DNA from: Leptolyngbya sp. KIOST-1
Lineage (GTDB): Bacteria; Cyanobacteriota; Cyanobacteriia; Phormidesmidales; Phormidesmidaceae
Assembly (NCBI RefSeq): GCF_000763385.1
Contig: NZ_JQFA01000004.1
Span: forward strand, 1,054,001 to 1,118,000
Length of the DNA stretch: 64,000 nucleotides
Direction: 5' to 3'
A program made the position numbers and the translations under genes. The notes under the pieces were generated by a model. The model did no database searches, was not told the origin of the DNA, and saw nothing but the letters and a program-made list of their open reading frames with translations. Below, piece after piece: positions 41,965-50,655 of this stretch; positions within the stretch are counted from its first letter, which is position 1, and every line of letters begins with the position of its first letter.

Positions 41965-42125
41965 GCCTGCTTCCTCCCTGGCTGATACTAATCACCGTCA
42001 GGGCAAGCCTCGAAACGTTGCCCTACACCCTCTTTATCTACCTCAAAAGTGGGCTGTGCAGAGTTCTTAAAAGCGAAAGAGCAGGTTGGGTGAAAAAGGC
42101 TTTTGGTCCGAAGTGATGACCCTTG

Positions 42126-43259
42126 CTAGGCGGCCATCGGCAGCGACGACTGACTCAAAATGCCCTGGTAGAACTGCTGCAGCTGGCGGGTGGCGGCGGC
42201 CCAGCCCCAGCGCTCGGCCTCGGCCACAGCATTGCGGCGCATGACTTCGCGCTCGGCGGTGGCCTCTATCAGGCGACGGGTGGCGGTAATGGCTCCCTCC
42301 TCGTCCTGGGGATCAAACAGGAAGCCGTTTTCGCCATCGGTGACGATGTCGGGGATGCCGCCAGAATTGGCTGCCACCACCGGGCAGCCCGCCGCCATCG
42401 CCTCCAGCAGCACCAGGCCCAGGGTTTCGGTGCGCGACGGGAAGACAAAGGCATCGGCAGAGGCGTAGGCGGCGGCCAGATCTTCCCCGGCCAGGTAGCC
42501 GACAAAATTAGTATGGGTGCCCTCAAAGTGGGCCTCTAGCTCAGCCCGGTAGGGACCGTCACCCACCAGCGCCAGCCGCGCGTCGGGAATGGCCTCCAGC
42601 ACGGGCTTAATGCGATCGATCTCTTTTTCGGCGGAGAGGCGACCAATGTAGAGCAGCAGGGGCGCTTCGGGGTGGCCTTCGGAAAGGCGATCGCGCATCG
42701 CCGAGCTAGCCAGCTCGGGCCGAAACAGCTCGGTATCGACGCCGCGCTGCCACACCTGAATATTTTCGACGCCGTGCTCCGACAGCTCGCTCTGCATCGC
42801 CGTGGAAGTCACCAGGTTGATCTGGGCCTGGTTGTGCATGGCCTTGATCAGCTCCCACATCACCCCCTCCAGCATGCCCAGGCCGTAGTGCTCCAGGTAC
42901 TTGGGCAGGTGGGTATGGTACGACGCCACCAGGGGCAAATCCATTGACTTGCTGTAATAAATGCCCGCCAGCCCCAGGACGGCGGGATTGACGACATGGA
43001 CTAAATCGGGCTGAAAATTTTCCAGGGCTTCGCCGATGGAGGGGCGGGGCAGCGCCAGCTTTAGCTCGGGATAGAGCGGCAGCGGAAAGCCCGACACCCC
43101 GTGGATCTTGGCTCCCCGGTACTCCGTCAGCCCGCCCTCGGGGGAAAACACCAACACCTGGTTACCCTGGCGCTGGAGGTGATCGACGGTGTGCTTCAGG
43201 CGGGTGACAATGCCGTCAACTTTCGGCAAAAAGGTCTCAGTGAAGAGAGCAATTCGCAT
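42126..43259 (-). CDS. sqdX: Sulfoquinovosyl diacylglycerol synthase (glycosyltransferase GT4)
   Basis: 377 aa. MRIALFTETFLPKVDGIVTRLKHTVDHL is the standard SqdX opening, with FSPEGG and HVVNPAVLGLAG next, and the GT4 donor-binding region SRTETLGLVLLEAMAAGCPVVAANSGGIPDIV (~270-300) containing the E-x7-E motif. SqdX transfers sulfoquinovose from UDP-sulfoquinovose to diacylglycerol, the last step of sulfolipid (SQDG) synthesis at the membrane. It follows sqdB in the same direction, 190 bp apart across a G-rich tandem repeat; the two form the classic cyanobacterial pair. Confidence 0.95.
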   Translation of the reverse strand: MRIALFTETFLPKVDGIVTRLKHTVDHLQRQGNQVLVFSPEGGLTEYRGAKIHGVSGFPLPLYPELKLALPRPSIGEALENFQPDLVHVVNPAVLGLAGIYYSKSMDLPLVASYHTHLPKYLEHYGLGMLEGVMWELIKAMHNQAQINLVTSTAMQSELSEHGVENIQVWQRGVDTELFRPELASSAMRDRLSEGHPEAPLLLYIGRLSAEKEIDRIKPVLEAIPDARLALVGDGPYRAELEAHFEGTHTNFVGYLAGEDLAAAYASADAFVFPSRTETLGLVLLEAMAAGCPVVAANSGGIPDIVTDGENGFLFDPQDEEGAITATRRLIEATAEREVMRRNAVAEAERWGWAAATRQLQQFYQGILSQSSLPMAA

Positions 43260-43261
43260 AG

Positions 43262-43447
43262 GGGGCTTGGGGGAGTGGATGGGTGGGCGGGTGGATGAGT
43301 GGGCGGGTGGATGAGTGGGCGGGTGGATGAGTGGGCGAGTATGGGCGCGTAACTTTTGCGATTGGCTGGTCTGGGCTGACTATTCCAGGAATAGCTTGGC
43401 TAAGCGTCAACTAACCCATCTACCCATCCACCCGTCTACCCATCCAC
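43262..43447. repeat. G-rich tandem repeat and C-rich inverted arm between sqdB and sqdX
   Basis: Unit GTGGGCGGGTGGATGA starts at 43283, 43299 and 43315 with a partial copy at 43331; the C-rich arm CCCATCTACCCATCCACC lies at 43405-43447. Purine-rich arm and pyrimidine-rich arm could pair. Same general composition as the insert in the ABC gene at 22251-22485. Confidence 0.75.
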
Positions 43448-43449
43448 GA

Positions 43450-44613
<1,164 letters not shown>

Positions 44614-44783
44614 TCAATCTCTTTGCCGATACCAAGACAATCTACCAGGTTTAGCGGACCTGTAAACCACTGAATAGTAGATTCCGGGATCAGAGCTTTT
44701 TTTGCAGTTAGCGAATTGAACAGGGTTTTTTGCGTTTGCCGCACCTGCCGACTGCGGCCCACGTCGCCAAAATAATCAGCTAG

Positions 44784-44805
44784 ACTAACTGTTAGTTTGG
44801 CTAAC
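44784..44805 (+). promoter_or_regulatory. MarR-type operator: ACTAAC-T-GTTAGT overlapping GTTAG-N5-CTAAC
   Basis: 13-bp perfect palindrome at 44784-44796, sharing its right arm with a second inverted repeat ending at 44805, two bases before the MarR-family start codon. A good autoregulatory site. Confidence 0.65.
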
Positions 44806-44807
44806 CA

Positions 44808-45290
44808 ATGCAAAACCGCACTTTCCCAGCCGTGATGAGCTCAGCCCTGACCACTGACCACTGTGCGATCGACCTAATGACTGTGGTACCTGCGGTAACC
44901 CGGTTTTTGCGGGCGGGCATTCGCTGTCACGGCAAGCCCCACCTGTCGCTGTCGCAGCTGCGGGTGCTGTATTTTTTGCGGCGGCGATCGCGCGCTTCGC
45001 TCTCCGAGGTGGCCGACTATTTAGATGTCACGCGACCCACCATGTCGGCCATGGTGGAGCGGCTGGTGCAGCGGGGCCTTGTCGATCGCAGCGTCGATCC
45101 CGCCGAGCGGCGGCGGAGCATTCTCACCCTGACGCCCGCCGGTGAGGCCGAGATGAAGCGAGTCTACGATGCCACCTTGAAGACCGTTGCCGATCGCCTC
45201 GCGGGGCTGTCCGCAACCGATCTGCAACAGGTGCAAGCCGGGCTGGCAATTTTGGGCGGCCTATTTGATGAACCTAACGTGCAGAAATGA
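44808..45290 (+). CDS. MarR-family transcriptional regulator
   Basis: 160 aa from ATG 44808; ATG 44835 is possible. Winged HTH with SLSQLRVLYFLRRRSRASLSEVADYLDVTRPTMSAMVERLVQRGLVDRSVDPAERRRSILTLTPAG, and flanking helices for dimerisation. MarR proteins usually repress their own operon and release DNA on binding a small phenolic or other ligand. Its stop overlaps the ATPase start (ATGA), so it heads a three-gene operon MarR-ATPase-permease, and a palindrome sits directly ahead of its start codon. Confidence 0.92.
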   Translation: MQNRTFPAVMSSALTTDHCAIDLMTVVPAVTRFLRAGIRCHGKPHLSLSQLRVLYFLRRRSRASLSEVADYLDVTRPTMSAMVERLVQRGLVDRSVDPAERRRSILTLTPAGEAEMKRVYDATLKTVADRLAGLSATDLQQVQAGLAILGGLFDEPNVQK

Positions 45291-46096
45291 TCGAAATCTA
45301 CGAACTCACCAAACGCTTCGGCCCCAGGCCAGCGGTAGAGGGTTTCTCCCTCACCGTGGAACCGGGCGAGGTCTTTGGCCTGCTGGGACCAAACGGCGCG
45401 GGCAAAAGCACTTTAATTAAAATGCTCACCACCCTGCTGCCCGCCAGCAGTGGCCGAGCCGCGATCGCCGGATGCGACATTGGCCGCCAGCCCGCTGGAG
45501 TGCAGCGCCGCATCGGCTATGTGCCCCAGGCCCTCTCGGTGGATGGCACCCTGACCGGCTACGAAAACCTGCTGATTTTGGCCAAGCTCTACGGGGTGCC
45601 CCGCAGGCAGCGGCTGGAGCGCATCCACGCCGCTCTGGCCTACGTGGGCCTGGACTCGGTGGCCGATCGCCTGGTGAACACCTACTCTGGCGGCATGATT
45701 CGGCGGCTGGAGATGGCCCAGGCCACCCTGCACCGGCCCCCGGTGCTGTTCCTGGATGAGCCCACGGTGGGGCTGGACCCGGTAGCCCGCAAAGCCATGT
45801 GGGACTTGATTTTGCAGCTGCGGCGCGACTACGGCACCACGGTGTTTCTCACCACTCACTTTATGGAAGAGGCGGATGTGCTGTGCGATCGCATCGCCAT
45901 GCTCTACCAGGGGCAGCAGGTAGCGATCGGCACCCCCGCCGCCCTCAAGGCCACCGTGCCCCAGGCCGAGGGCACCCCTGGGGCCACCATGGATGACGTA
46001 TTCATCCACTACACCCAAAATTCGCTCACCCCTGAAACCGAAGGACGCTACCGTGACACGTCAACCACCCGCCGTACCGCTAAACGACTGGGCTAA
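45287..46096 (+). CDS. ABC transporter ATP-binding protein (DrrA/multidrug type)
   Basis: 269 aa, overlapping the regulator by 4 bp. Walker A GPNGAGKST, Q-loop YVPQALSVD, signature YSGGM, Walker B LFLDEPTVGLDP and the switch histidine in TTHFMEEAD. The GNMIRRLEMA-like pattern and VGLDPVARKAMWDLI place it with the DrrA/daunorubicin-type ATPases that power ABC-2 exporters. The C-terminal ~15 codons overlap the next gene. Confidence 0.92.
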   Translation: MIEIYELTKRFGPRPAVEGFSLTVEPGEVFGLLGPNGAGKSTLIKMLTTLLPASSGRAAIAGCDIGRQPAGVQRRIGYVPQALSVDGTLTGYENLLILAKLYGVPRRQRLERIHAALAYVGLDSVADRLVNTYSGGMIRRLEMAQATLHRPPVLFLDEPTVGLDPVARKAMWDLILQLRRDYGTTVFLTTHFMEEADVLCDRIAMLYQGQQVAIGTPAALKATVPQAEGTPGATMDDVFIHYTQNSLTPETEGRYRDTSTTRRTAKRLG

Positions 46097-46889
46097 CCGA
46101 GGCCCAGTTACCGCCCCGATCGCAGACTTTATCGCTAAGGCCCTGGTGGCCGCCGAGCTGGAAATCCGCAAGCTGCGCCACGACCCCATCCAGCTGTTCA
46201 CCCGCGCAGTGCAGCCGGTGCTGTGGCTGACCATCTTTGGCCAGGTGTTTACCCAGGTGCGGGGCATCCCCACCGGCGGCCTCAGCTACATCGACTTTAT
46301 GACGCCGGGCATTCTGGCCCAGAGCGTGCTGTTTATGTCTATCTTTACCGGGCTGCTGGTGATCTGGGAAAAAGACCTCGGTATTTTGCACAAGCTGATG
46401 GTCAGCCCCGCCCCGAAGGCGGCCCTGGTGCTGGGCAAGGCGATCGGGGCCGGGGTGCGCTGCCTGTCGCAGCTGCTGATTGTCTATATTGTGGCGGCCC
46501 TGCTGGGGGTGGGGCTGAACTGGAACCCGCTGGCGGTGCTGGGGGTGGCCCTGGTGGTGATGCTGGGGGCGGCCCTGTTTTCCACCTTCTCGCTGATTGT
46601 GGCCTGCTGGGCCCAGACCCACGAGCGAGTGATGGGGGTGGGCCAGCTGATGATGATGCCGCTGTTTTTTGCCAGCAATGCCATCTACCCGATTGAGATC
46701 ATGCCGGGGTGGCTACAGCTGGTGTCGCGGCTCAACCCGCTGACCTATATGGTCGATGCCCTGCGCCAGCTGATGCTGGTGGAACCGGCGGGCCACTACA
46801 GCCTGGGGCTGAGCCTGGCGGTTCTGGTAGGCATTGCGGCGGTGCTGATCGCCTTTTGCGGCCGCCTGTACCCGCGCCTGGTGCGGTAG
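46053..46889 (+). CDS. ABC-2 type exporter permease
   Basis: 278 aa from GTG 46053 (VTRQPPAVPL), behind GAAGGA; an upstream ATG at 45993 would overlap the ATPase more deeply. Six hydrophobic helices and the ABC-2 motif region NAIYPIEIMPGWLQLVSRLNPLTYMVDALRQLML near the C-terminus. It forms the membrane part of the exporter with the preceding ATPase; the MarR regulator suggests a drug-like or phenolic substrate. Overlap with the ATPase gene is 44 bp. Confidence 0.9.
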   Translation: MTRQPPAVPLNDWANRGPVTAPIADFIAKALVAAELEIRKLRHDPIQLFTRAVQPVLWLTIFGQVFTQVRGIPTGGLSYIDFMTPGILAQSVLFMSIFTGLLVIWEKDLGILHKLMVSPAPKAALVLGKAIGAGVRCLSQLLIVYIVAALLGVGLNWNPLAVLGVALVVMLGAALFSTFSLIVACWAQTHERVMGVGQLMMMPLFFASNAIYPIEIMPGWLQLVSRLNPLTYMVDALRQLMLVEPAGHYSLGLSLAVLVGIAAVLIAFCGRLYPRLVR

Positions 46890-46901
46890 AGCCCGTATTC
46901 C

Positions 46902-47690
46902 TCAGCGCAGGTAGCTGGCCAGCAGGCTGTAGCCCTGGGGGTTGAGGTGCAGGCCGTCGGTGGTGAGGTCGGTGCGCAGCAGCCCCTGGCTGTCCCTAAA
47001 GGCAGGCTGGAGATCGACAAACTCGACGCCGCGGCGGGGGAGGGCGATCGCCAGCTGCCCATTCACCTGCGCTACTTTGGCCGGCGGTATCGTGGGCCAT
47101 CGCGTGGGCAACACTGACAGCACCACAATGCGGGCCTGGGGATGCTGTACCTTCAGTCGCTGGGCGATTAATTCAAGGTTTGAAACCGTGATGCTAGGGT
47201 CTGTGCCATTTTTGAGATCGTTGACTCCGGCCATGACGTAAACGTTGCTGGGCTGAACCGTCGCAAAGTAGGTGAGACGACGCACCACGTGGGTTGTCGT
47301 TTCCCCTGAGATGCTCTGGTTGAGCCAGAGGCGATCGCCCGCCAGCTGATCCTGCGGCAGCCAGAGGTAGAGCGAATCGCCCACCAAAACCGTCAGTGGG
47401 CTACGGCCCTGGCGGGCCGCCATGATAGTCGCCTCGTGGGCCAGCAGACTTTGCCACTGCTCATGGGTGGGCTGCTGGGAGGCGGTCTGCCACTGCTCGG
47501 CAAAGGTGCTGGGGGGGATCTGACTGTACAGTTGTCCGGCTTGCAGAGTCGCCAACCGCTGTACGTAAAGCTGGCCGCCCGTGCGGGGGCGCACCATCTC
47601 CGCCGCTGAGGGGATGGCGACAGAAGCATACCCCAATACCATAGCAGCGCTTGCCATAGCCAAAACCGTCAACCGTACCCAGCGTTTCAT
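46902..47690 (-). CDS. Exported SGNH/GDSL hydrolase
   Basis: 262 aa from ATG 47690; the first 13 codons of the longer frame were dropped because MKRWVRLTVLAMASA begins a good signal sequence. SGNH blocks: LVGDSLYLWL (Ser), the Gly in NQSISGETT, GVNDLKNG (Asn) and [20 protein letters not shown] (Asp and His). These enzymes are esterases or acyl hydrolases on lipids or polysaccharide esters; the signal suggests periplasmic location. Ends 12 bp from the convergent ABC permease. Confidence 0.87.
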   Translation of the reverse strand: MKRWVRLTVLAMASAAMVLGYASVAIPSAAEMVRPRTGGQLYVQRLATLQAGQLYSQIPPSTFAEQWQTASQQPTHEQWQSLLAHEATIMAARQGRSPLTVLVGDSLYLWLPQDQLAGDRLWLNQSISGETTTHVVRRLTYFATVQPSNVYVMAGVNDLKNGTDPSITVSNLELIAQRLKVQHPQARIVVLSVLPTRWPTIPPAKVAQVNGQLAIALPRRGVEFVDLQPAFRDSQGLLRTDLTTDGLHLNPQGYSLLASYLR

Positions 47691-48007
47691 GGCCCCTTCC
47701 CCAGTGGATAAACGTCTCAGTGCGCCCACAGCATAGTCAGTCTTGAAACGCTGTCAAGTTTAAACTCACACAGCATTTCCTACGTCGGGAAATTGGGGCG
47801 CATGGCTGTTGGTGTACCTCACACGGCAGAGAAATTGTAAGGATATGTTCAACGTTTACTCAGAATCTGAATTTAGATTTGATTTGAGTTAGGTCGATAA
47901 AGCCTGCTAGGGTTGGGGCATCGATATCAATGTACTTTACCCAAGCTCAATCCGCTATAAACGACTGTTTTTAGCCGGGAAATGTCCTATTACCAAGGTG
48001 CTTTGCA
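47691..48007. other. 317-bp intergenic region
   Basis: Divergent promoters of the SGNH hydrolase and FMN reductase genes. It holds AT-rich GAATTTAGATTTGATTTGAG and TATAAA at 47956 as a possible -10 for the reductase. No ORF. Confidence 0.35.
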
Positions 48008-48589
48008 ATGGCTTTCAAGACAGTTGTTTTTTACGGCTCTTATCGGCGCGATCGCAACGGCATCCGTGCGGCCAAGTTTCTACTCAATCAACTGGCCCAG
48101 CGAGGCCACAATGCTATCTTTGCTGATGCCCTGGAGTACGACTTTGGCCTGCTCGATCGCATGTACAAAGAGCACGAGCCTGGTCAGGTTCCAGTCAAAA
48201 TGGAGGAACTGGCTGAGCACATTCGTAGCGCCGATGGGTTTGTGGTGGTAACGGGCGAATACAACCACTCTGTTCAGCCGGGGCTGAGCAATTTGATGGA
48301 TCACTTTCTGGAAGAGTACTACTTTCGCCCGGCGGGGATTGTGTCGTACTCGGTGGGGGGATTTGGCGGGGTGCGGGCCGCTGTGCACCTGCGGGTGATG
48401 CTGGGGGAGATGGGTATGCCCACCATTTCGTCGATGTTTGCGATCTCAAAGATTACCGAGGCGATCGACGCCGATGGCAAGGCCCAGGATGAGTCATTGA
48501 TCAAACGCCTGGGTTCCTTTTTAGACGAGCTGGAGTGGTACGAAGAGGCCCTCAAGCGGCAGCGCGACGAAAAGGGAAGGCCCTTTTAG
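48008..48589 (+). CDS. NADPH-dependent FMN reductase / flavodoxin-like quinone reductase
   Basis: 193 aa, flavodoxin-like fold. KTVVFYGSYRRDRNGIRAAKFLLNQL holds the FMN-phosphate loop, ADGFVVVTGEYNHSVQPGLSNLMDHF matches the NADPH:FMN/azobenzene reductase pattern, and YSVGGFGGVRAAVHLRVMLGEMGM carries the third flavin loop. Reduces free FMN, quinones or azo compounds, helping oxidative-stress defence. Bases 48084-48686, covering residues ~27 to the end and 97 bp beyond, are repeated exactly at 54539-55141 within the IS element. Confidence 0.9.
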   Translation: MAFKTVVFYGSYRRDRNGIRAAKFLLNQLAQRGHNAIFADALEYDFGLLDRMYKEHEPGQVPVKMEELAEHIRSADGFVVVTGEYNHSVQPGLSNLMDHFLEEYYFRPAGIVSYSVGGFGGVRAAVHLRVMLGEMGMPTISSMFAISKITEAIDADGKAQDESLIKRLGSFLDELEWYEEALKRQRDEKGRPF

Positions 48590-48686
48590 ACAACTTGCGA
48601 GAGGGATGGTTTTCGACTCGAACCCTTCCAAAGAGGGAGGGTAGCTCTAAATTCCTACGGAATCATGAAAATTGTGGGCAATGAGA
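48084..48686 (+). repeat. Source segment A of an exact 603-bp duplication
   Basis: Identical to 54539-55141 (constant offset 6455). Its right end at 48686 is exactly 8,000 bp from the left end of source segment B (40687). Confidence 0.93.
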
Positions 48687-48719
48687 CATCATCAAACTTC
48701 TCGGTAGGAAATATCTCCA

Positions 48720-49274
48720 ATGACTGATATGACAACCATGGCAACTAAGCTTGCTGACCTAAAGCTGTTCCAAAATGTCTTGATCGACAGTGAGCAGAAG
48801 CTAATGGCGGCCACCAACGATCACACCATTCGTGAGCGTTTGGAAGGGATGCTAAAGAGCGATCGCGCCAACCTCACCAACATTGAAGAAGCTGCCACTA
48901 AATTAGGCTCCGCCGCAGAGCCGCGCGACATCACTCAAAAACATGCTGAAGCCGTCACTAAAATGATGAACGGTTCAGAATTGTCTCTATACGACAAGTT
49001 TTTTCAGCTTGAATTGCTGAAGCACCAGCAGACGATGAATGGTTTGGTGTTGCACAAAGTAGGCCAGTCCTTGAGCGATGACCTGCAAGACGCCATGGAG
49101 CCGCTCAACAAAGTCAACTTTGAGAATCGGGCCCACCAGGAAGTGCTCAAAGGCGTTCTCTACTTTGTAGGCACCCGCGAAATCGCCGGTAAAGAGCCTG
49201 ACATGGGCCTGTGGGCCAGCGTTGAGCAGGGGATTGCCGCCCTCAAAGGGGCGATCGGCAGCGCCGTTAGCTAG
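48720..49274 (+). CDS. All-helical conserved hypothetical protein
   Basis: 184 aa, almost entirely helical and soluble. Heptad-like stretches MTTMATKLADLKLFQNVLIDSEQKLMAA, then LEGMLKSDRANLTNIEEAA and YDKFFQLELLKHQQTMNGLVLHKVG look like a four-helix bundle of ferritin or hemerythrin size, but the spaced metal ligands (E-xx-H pairs, HHE) are not clearly present. Common in cyanobacteria without known role. It follows the FMN reductase by 130 bp. Confidence 0.65.
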   Translation: MTDMTTMATKLADLKLFQNVLIDSEQKLMAATNDHTIRERLEGMLKSDRANLTNIEEAATKLGSAAEPRDITQKHAEAVTKMMNGSELSLYDKFFQLELLKHQQTMNGLVLHKVGQSLSDDLQDAMEPLNKVNFENRAHQEVLKGVLYFVGTREIAGKEPDMGLWASVEQGIAALKGAIGSAVS

Positions 49275-49292
49275 TCAACTTCAGGGATCTCG

Positions 49293-49393
49293 AGGGTTGC
49301 TGAACCCAGGTGTGAATCAACAATTCAATCCCTTCCGTAGGCGCAAACGAGCGCTTGCGCCTACCCAAATTCATGTCTTAATTCAGCAACGCC
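49293..49393. mobile_element. 101-bp MITE relative (TIR GTTGCTGAA, 8-bp TSD)
   Basis: Left end AGGGTTGCTGAA, right end ATTCAGCAACGCC (identical to the right end of the 147-bp MITEs). It is bounded by GGATCTCG at 49285-49292 and 49394-49401, an exact 8-bp target duplication. The interior has a strong hairpin GTAGGCGCAA/TTGCGCCTAC. Confidence 0.8.
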
Positions 49394-49401
49394 GGATCTC
49401 G

Positions 49402-49428
49402 TAGGGGCATTGCACTGCAATGCCCCTA
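49402..49428. repeat. 27-bp hairpin TAGGGGCATTGCA/TGCAATGCCCCTA
   Basis: 13-bp perfect arms with a single central C. Related in composition to the 40-bp palindrome at 14609-14648. It may act as the terminator-like 3' structure between convergent genes. Confidence 0.75.
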
Positions 49429-49459
49429 GCAATCGGGTGCAGCTAAATAGAATTCGGTA

Positions 49460-50608
49460 CTACATCTGCAAGCGCAGCAGTAGCAGCTGGGTGGCGCGAT
49501 CGCCCTCAAAGTTGTTGTCGCTCACCATCAGCAGGCTCTGGCTGCCGTCGCTCAAGCGCGGTCCTAGGGTCATGCCCTCCAGGTTGTCCACCGCCAGGGG
49601 GGTGTTGGCAAAGTCCAGCACCAGCTGCTTGCGAATCGGGGCAATGCCCGACACATCCCCGGCCAGGCTGGGGATGGTGGAGGTGTCGGTGGCCCCGCCC
49701 GTGGCCAGCTGAAACAGCTTTACCTGTAGGCCCCGCAGCCCAAAGGCGCGCTCCAGGGCCAGAAAGTGGCCCCCCTGATCGATCGCCAGCAGGGCAGTCA
49801 GGCCGTTGATCACCGCGCCCGACGGCTCAAGCTCAAGCGGGTAGCGATGCTCGGCAATCAGCGTGGCCTGGTCGTCGCCGATCAGGTAGTGCAAGAAGCG
49901 GCTGTTGAGGGGCTGGCTGGGGTCGTCGTTGTAGTCCTGCACCAGGGCCGACTCGGTGGCGGCAAACAGCCGAAACGGTTCGATCATACCCGCGCCGCCG
50001 GCGGTGCCCGCCACCGTCAGCGCCTCAAAGCTGAGGTTGTTTTGCACGCCGCGGGTGGGGCGATCGGGGTCATCGGGCAGGTAGCGCTCTGGGAGCCGCA
50101 GGGTGCTGATAATCTGCCCCGTCTGACGGTCAAACTCACCGATAAAGGGCGGCGCATTTTGCCGCACATCGCCTTCGCTGCTGATGAACAGGGTGTCGCG
50201 GGGCGAGAGGGCCATCCCCTCCGCATCGACACTGCCCCTGGGGTAGGGGGTGCCGTCTGCATCGAGCAGGGGGGTAAAGGACTGAAGGGTGACGGTGTCG
50301 AACCGGGGCTGACTGGCGCTGCCGCCCAGGCCGATCGCCAGGGTGTAGAACCGAACCGGGCCAAACCGACCGCGATCGTCGGAGAGGGCGTAGAGTAGGT
50401 CGCGGGGGCGATCGTAGACCAGGGCCGACAGGCCGCCGACGGTGGTGCCCTCAAAGTCCTGGGGCGGCAGGTTGTAGACATCCAGCAGCTCGACGGTGAG
50501 GGGAATAAACAGCCGATCTTCAGCTTTAATCTGGGGAATGGCGCAGCCGGTTGCGATTAGCACTAAGCCCAGCAGTAGACCCAGAACCAGCGATCGCCGC
50601 CCCACCAT
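49460..50608 (-). CDS. Esterase-like (phytase family) lipoprotein
   Basis: 382 aa from ATG 50608, which gives a clear lipoprotein signal (RRSLVLGLLLGLVLIATGC); an ATG 33 bp upstream only adds charged residues. The esterase-like/phytase pattern is present: TVGGLSALVYDRPRDLLYALSDDRGRFGPVRFY, then DAEGMALSPRDTLFISSEG and NLEGMTLGPRLSDGSQSLLMVSDNNF. The fold is a beta-propeller binding Ca2+ in phytases; several metal-site aspartates are visible. Probably periplasmic, possibly releasing phosphate from organic esters. Confidence 0.87.
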   Translation of the reverse strand: MVGRRSLVLGLLLGLVLIATGCAIPQIKAEDRLFIPLTVELLDVYNLPPQDFEGTTVGGLSALVYDRPRDLLYALSDDRGRFGPVRFYTLAIGLGGSASQPRFDTVTLQSFTPLLDADGTPYPRGSVDAEGMALSPRDTLFISSEGDVRQNAPPFIGEFDRQTGQIISTLRLPERYLPDDPDRPTRGVQNNLSFEALTVAGTAGGAGMIEPFRLFAATESALVQDYNDDPSQPLNSRFLHYLIGDDQATLIAEHRYPLELEPSGAVINGLTALLAIDQGGHFLALERAFGLRGLQVKLFQLATGGATDTSTIPSLAGDVSGIAPIRKQLVLDFANTPLAVDNLEGMTLGPRLSDGSQSLLMVSDNNFEGDRATQLLLLRLQM

Positions 50609-50655
50609 CCGCCACCCCCGGCACATCCCCTCCACCATCAAATCACCCCACCTCG

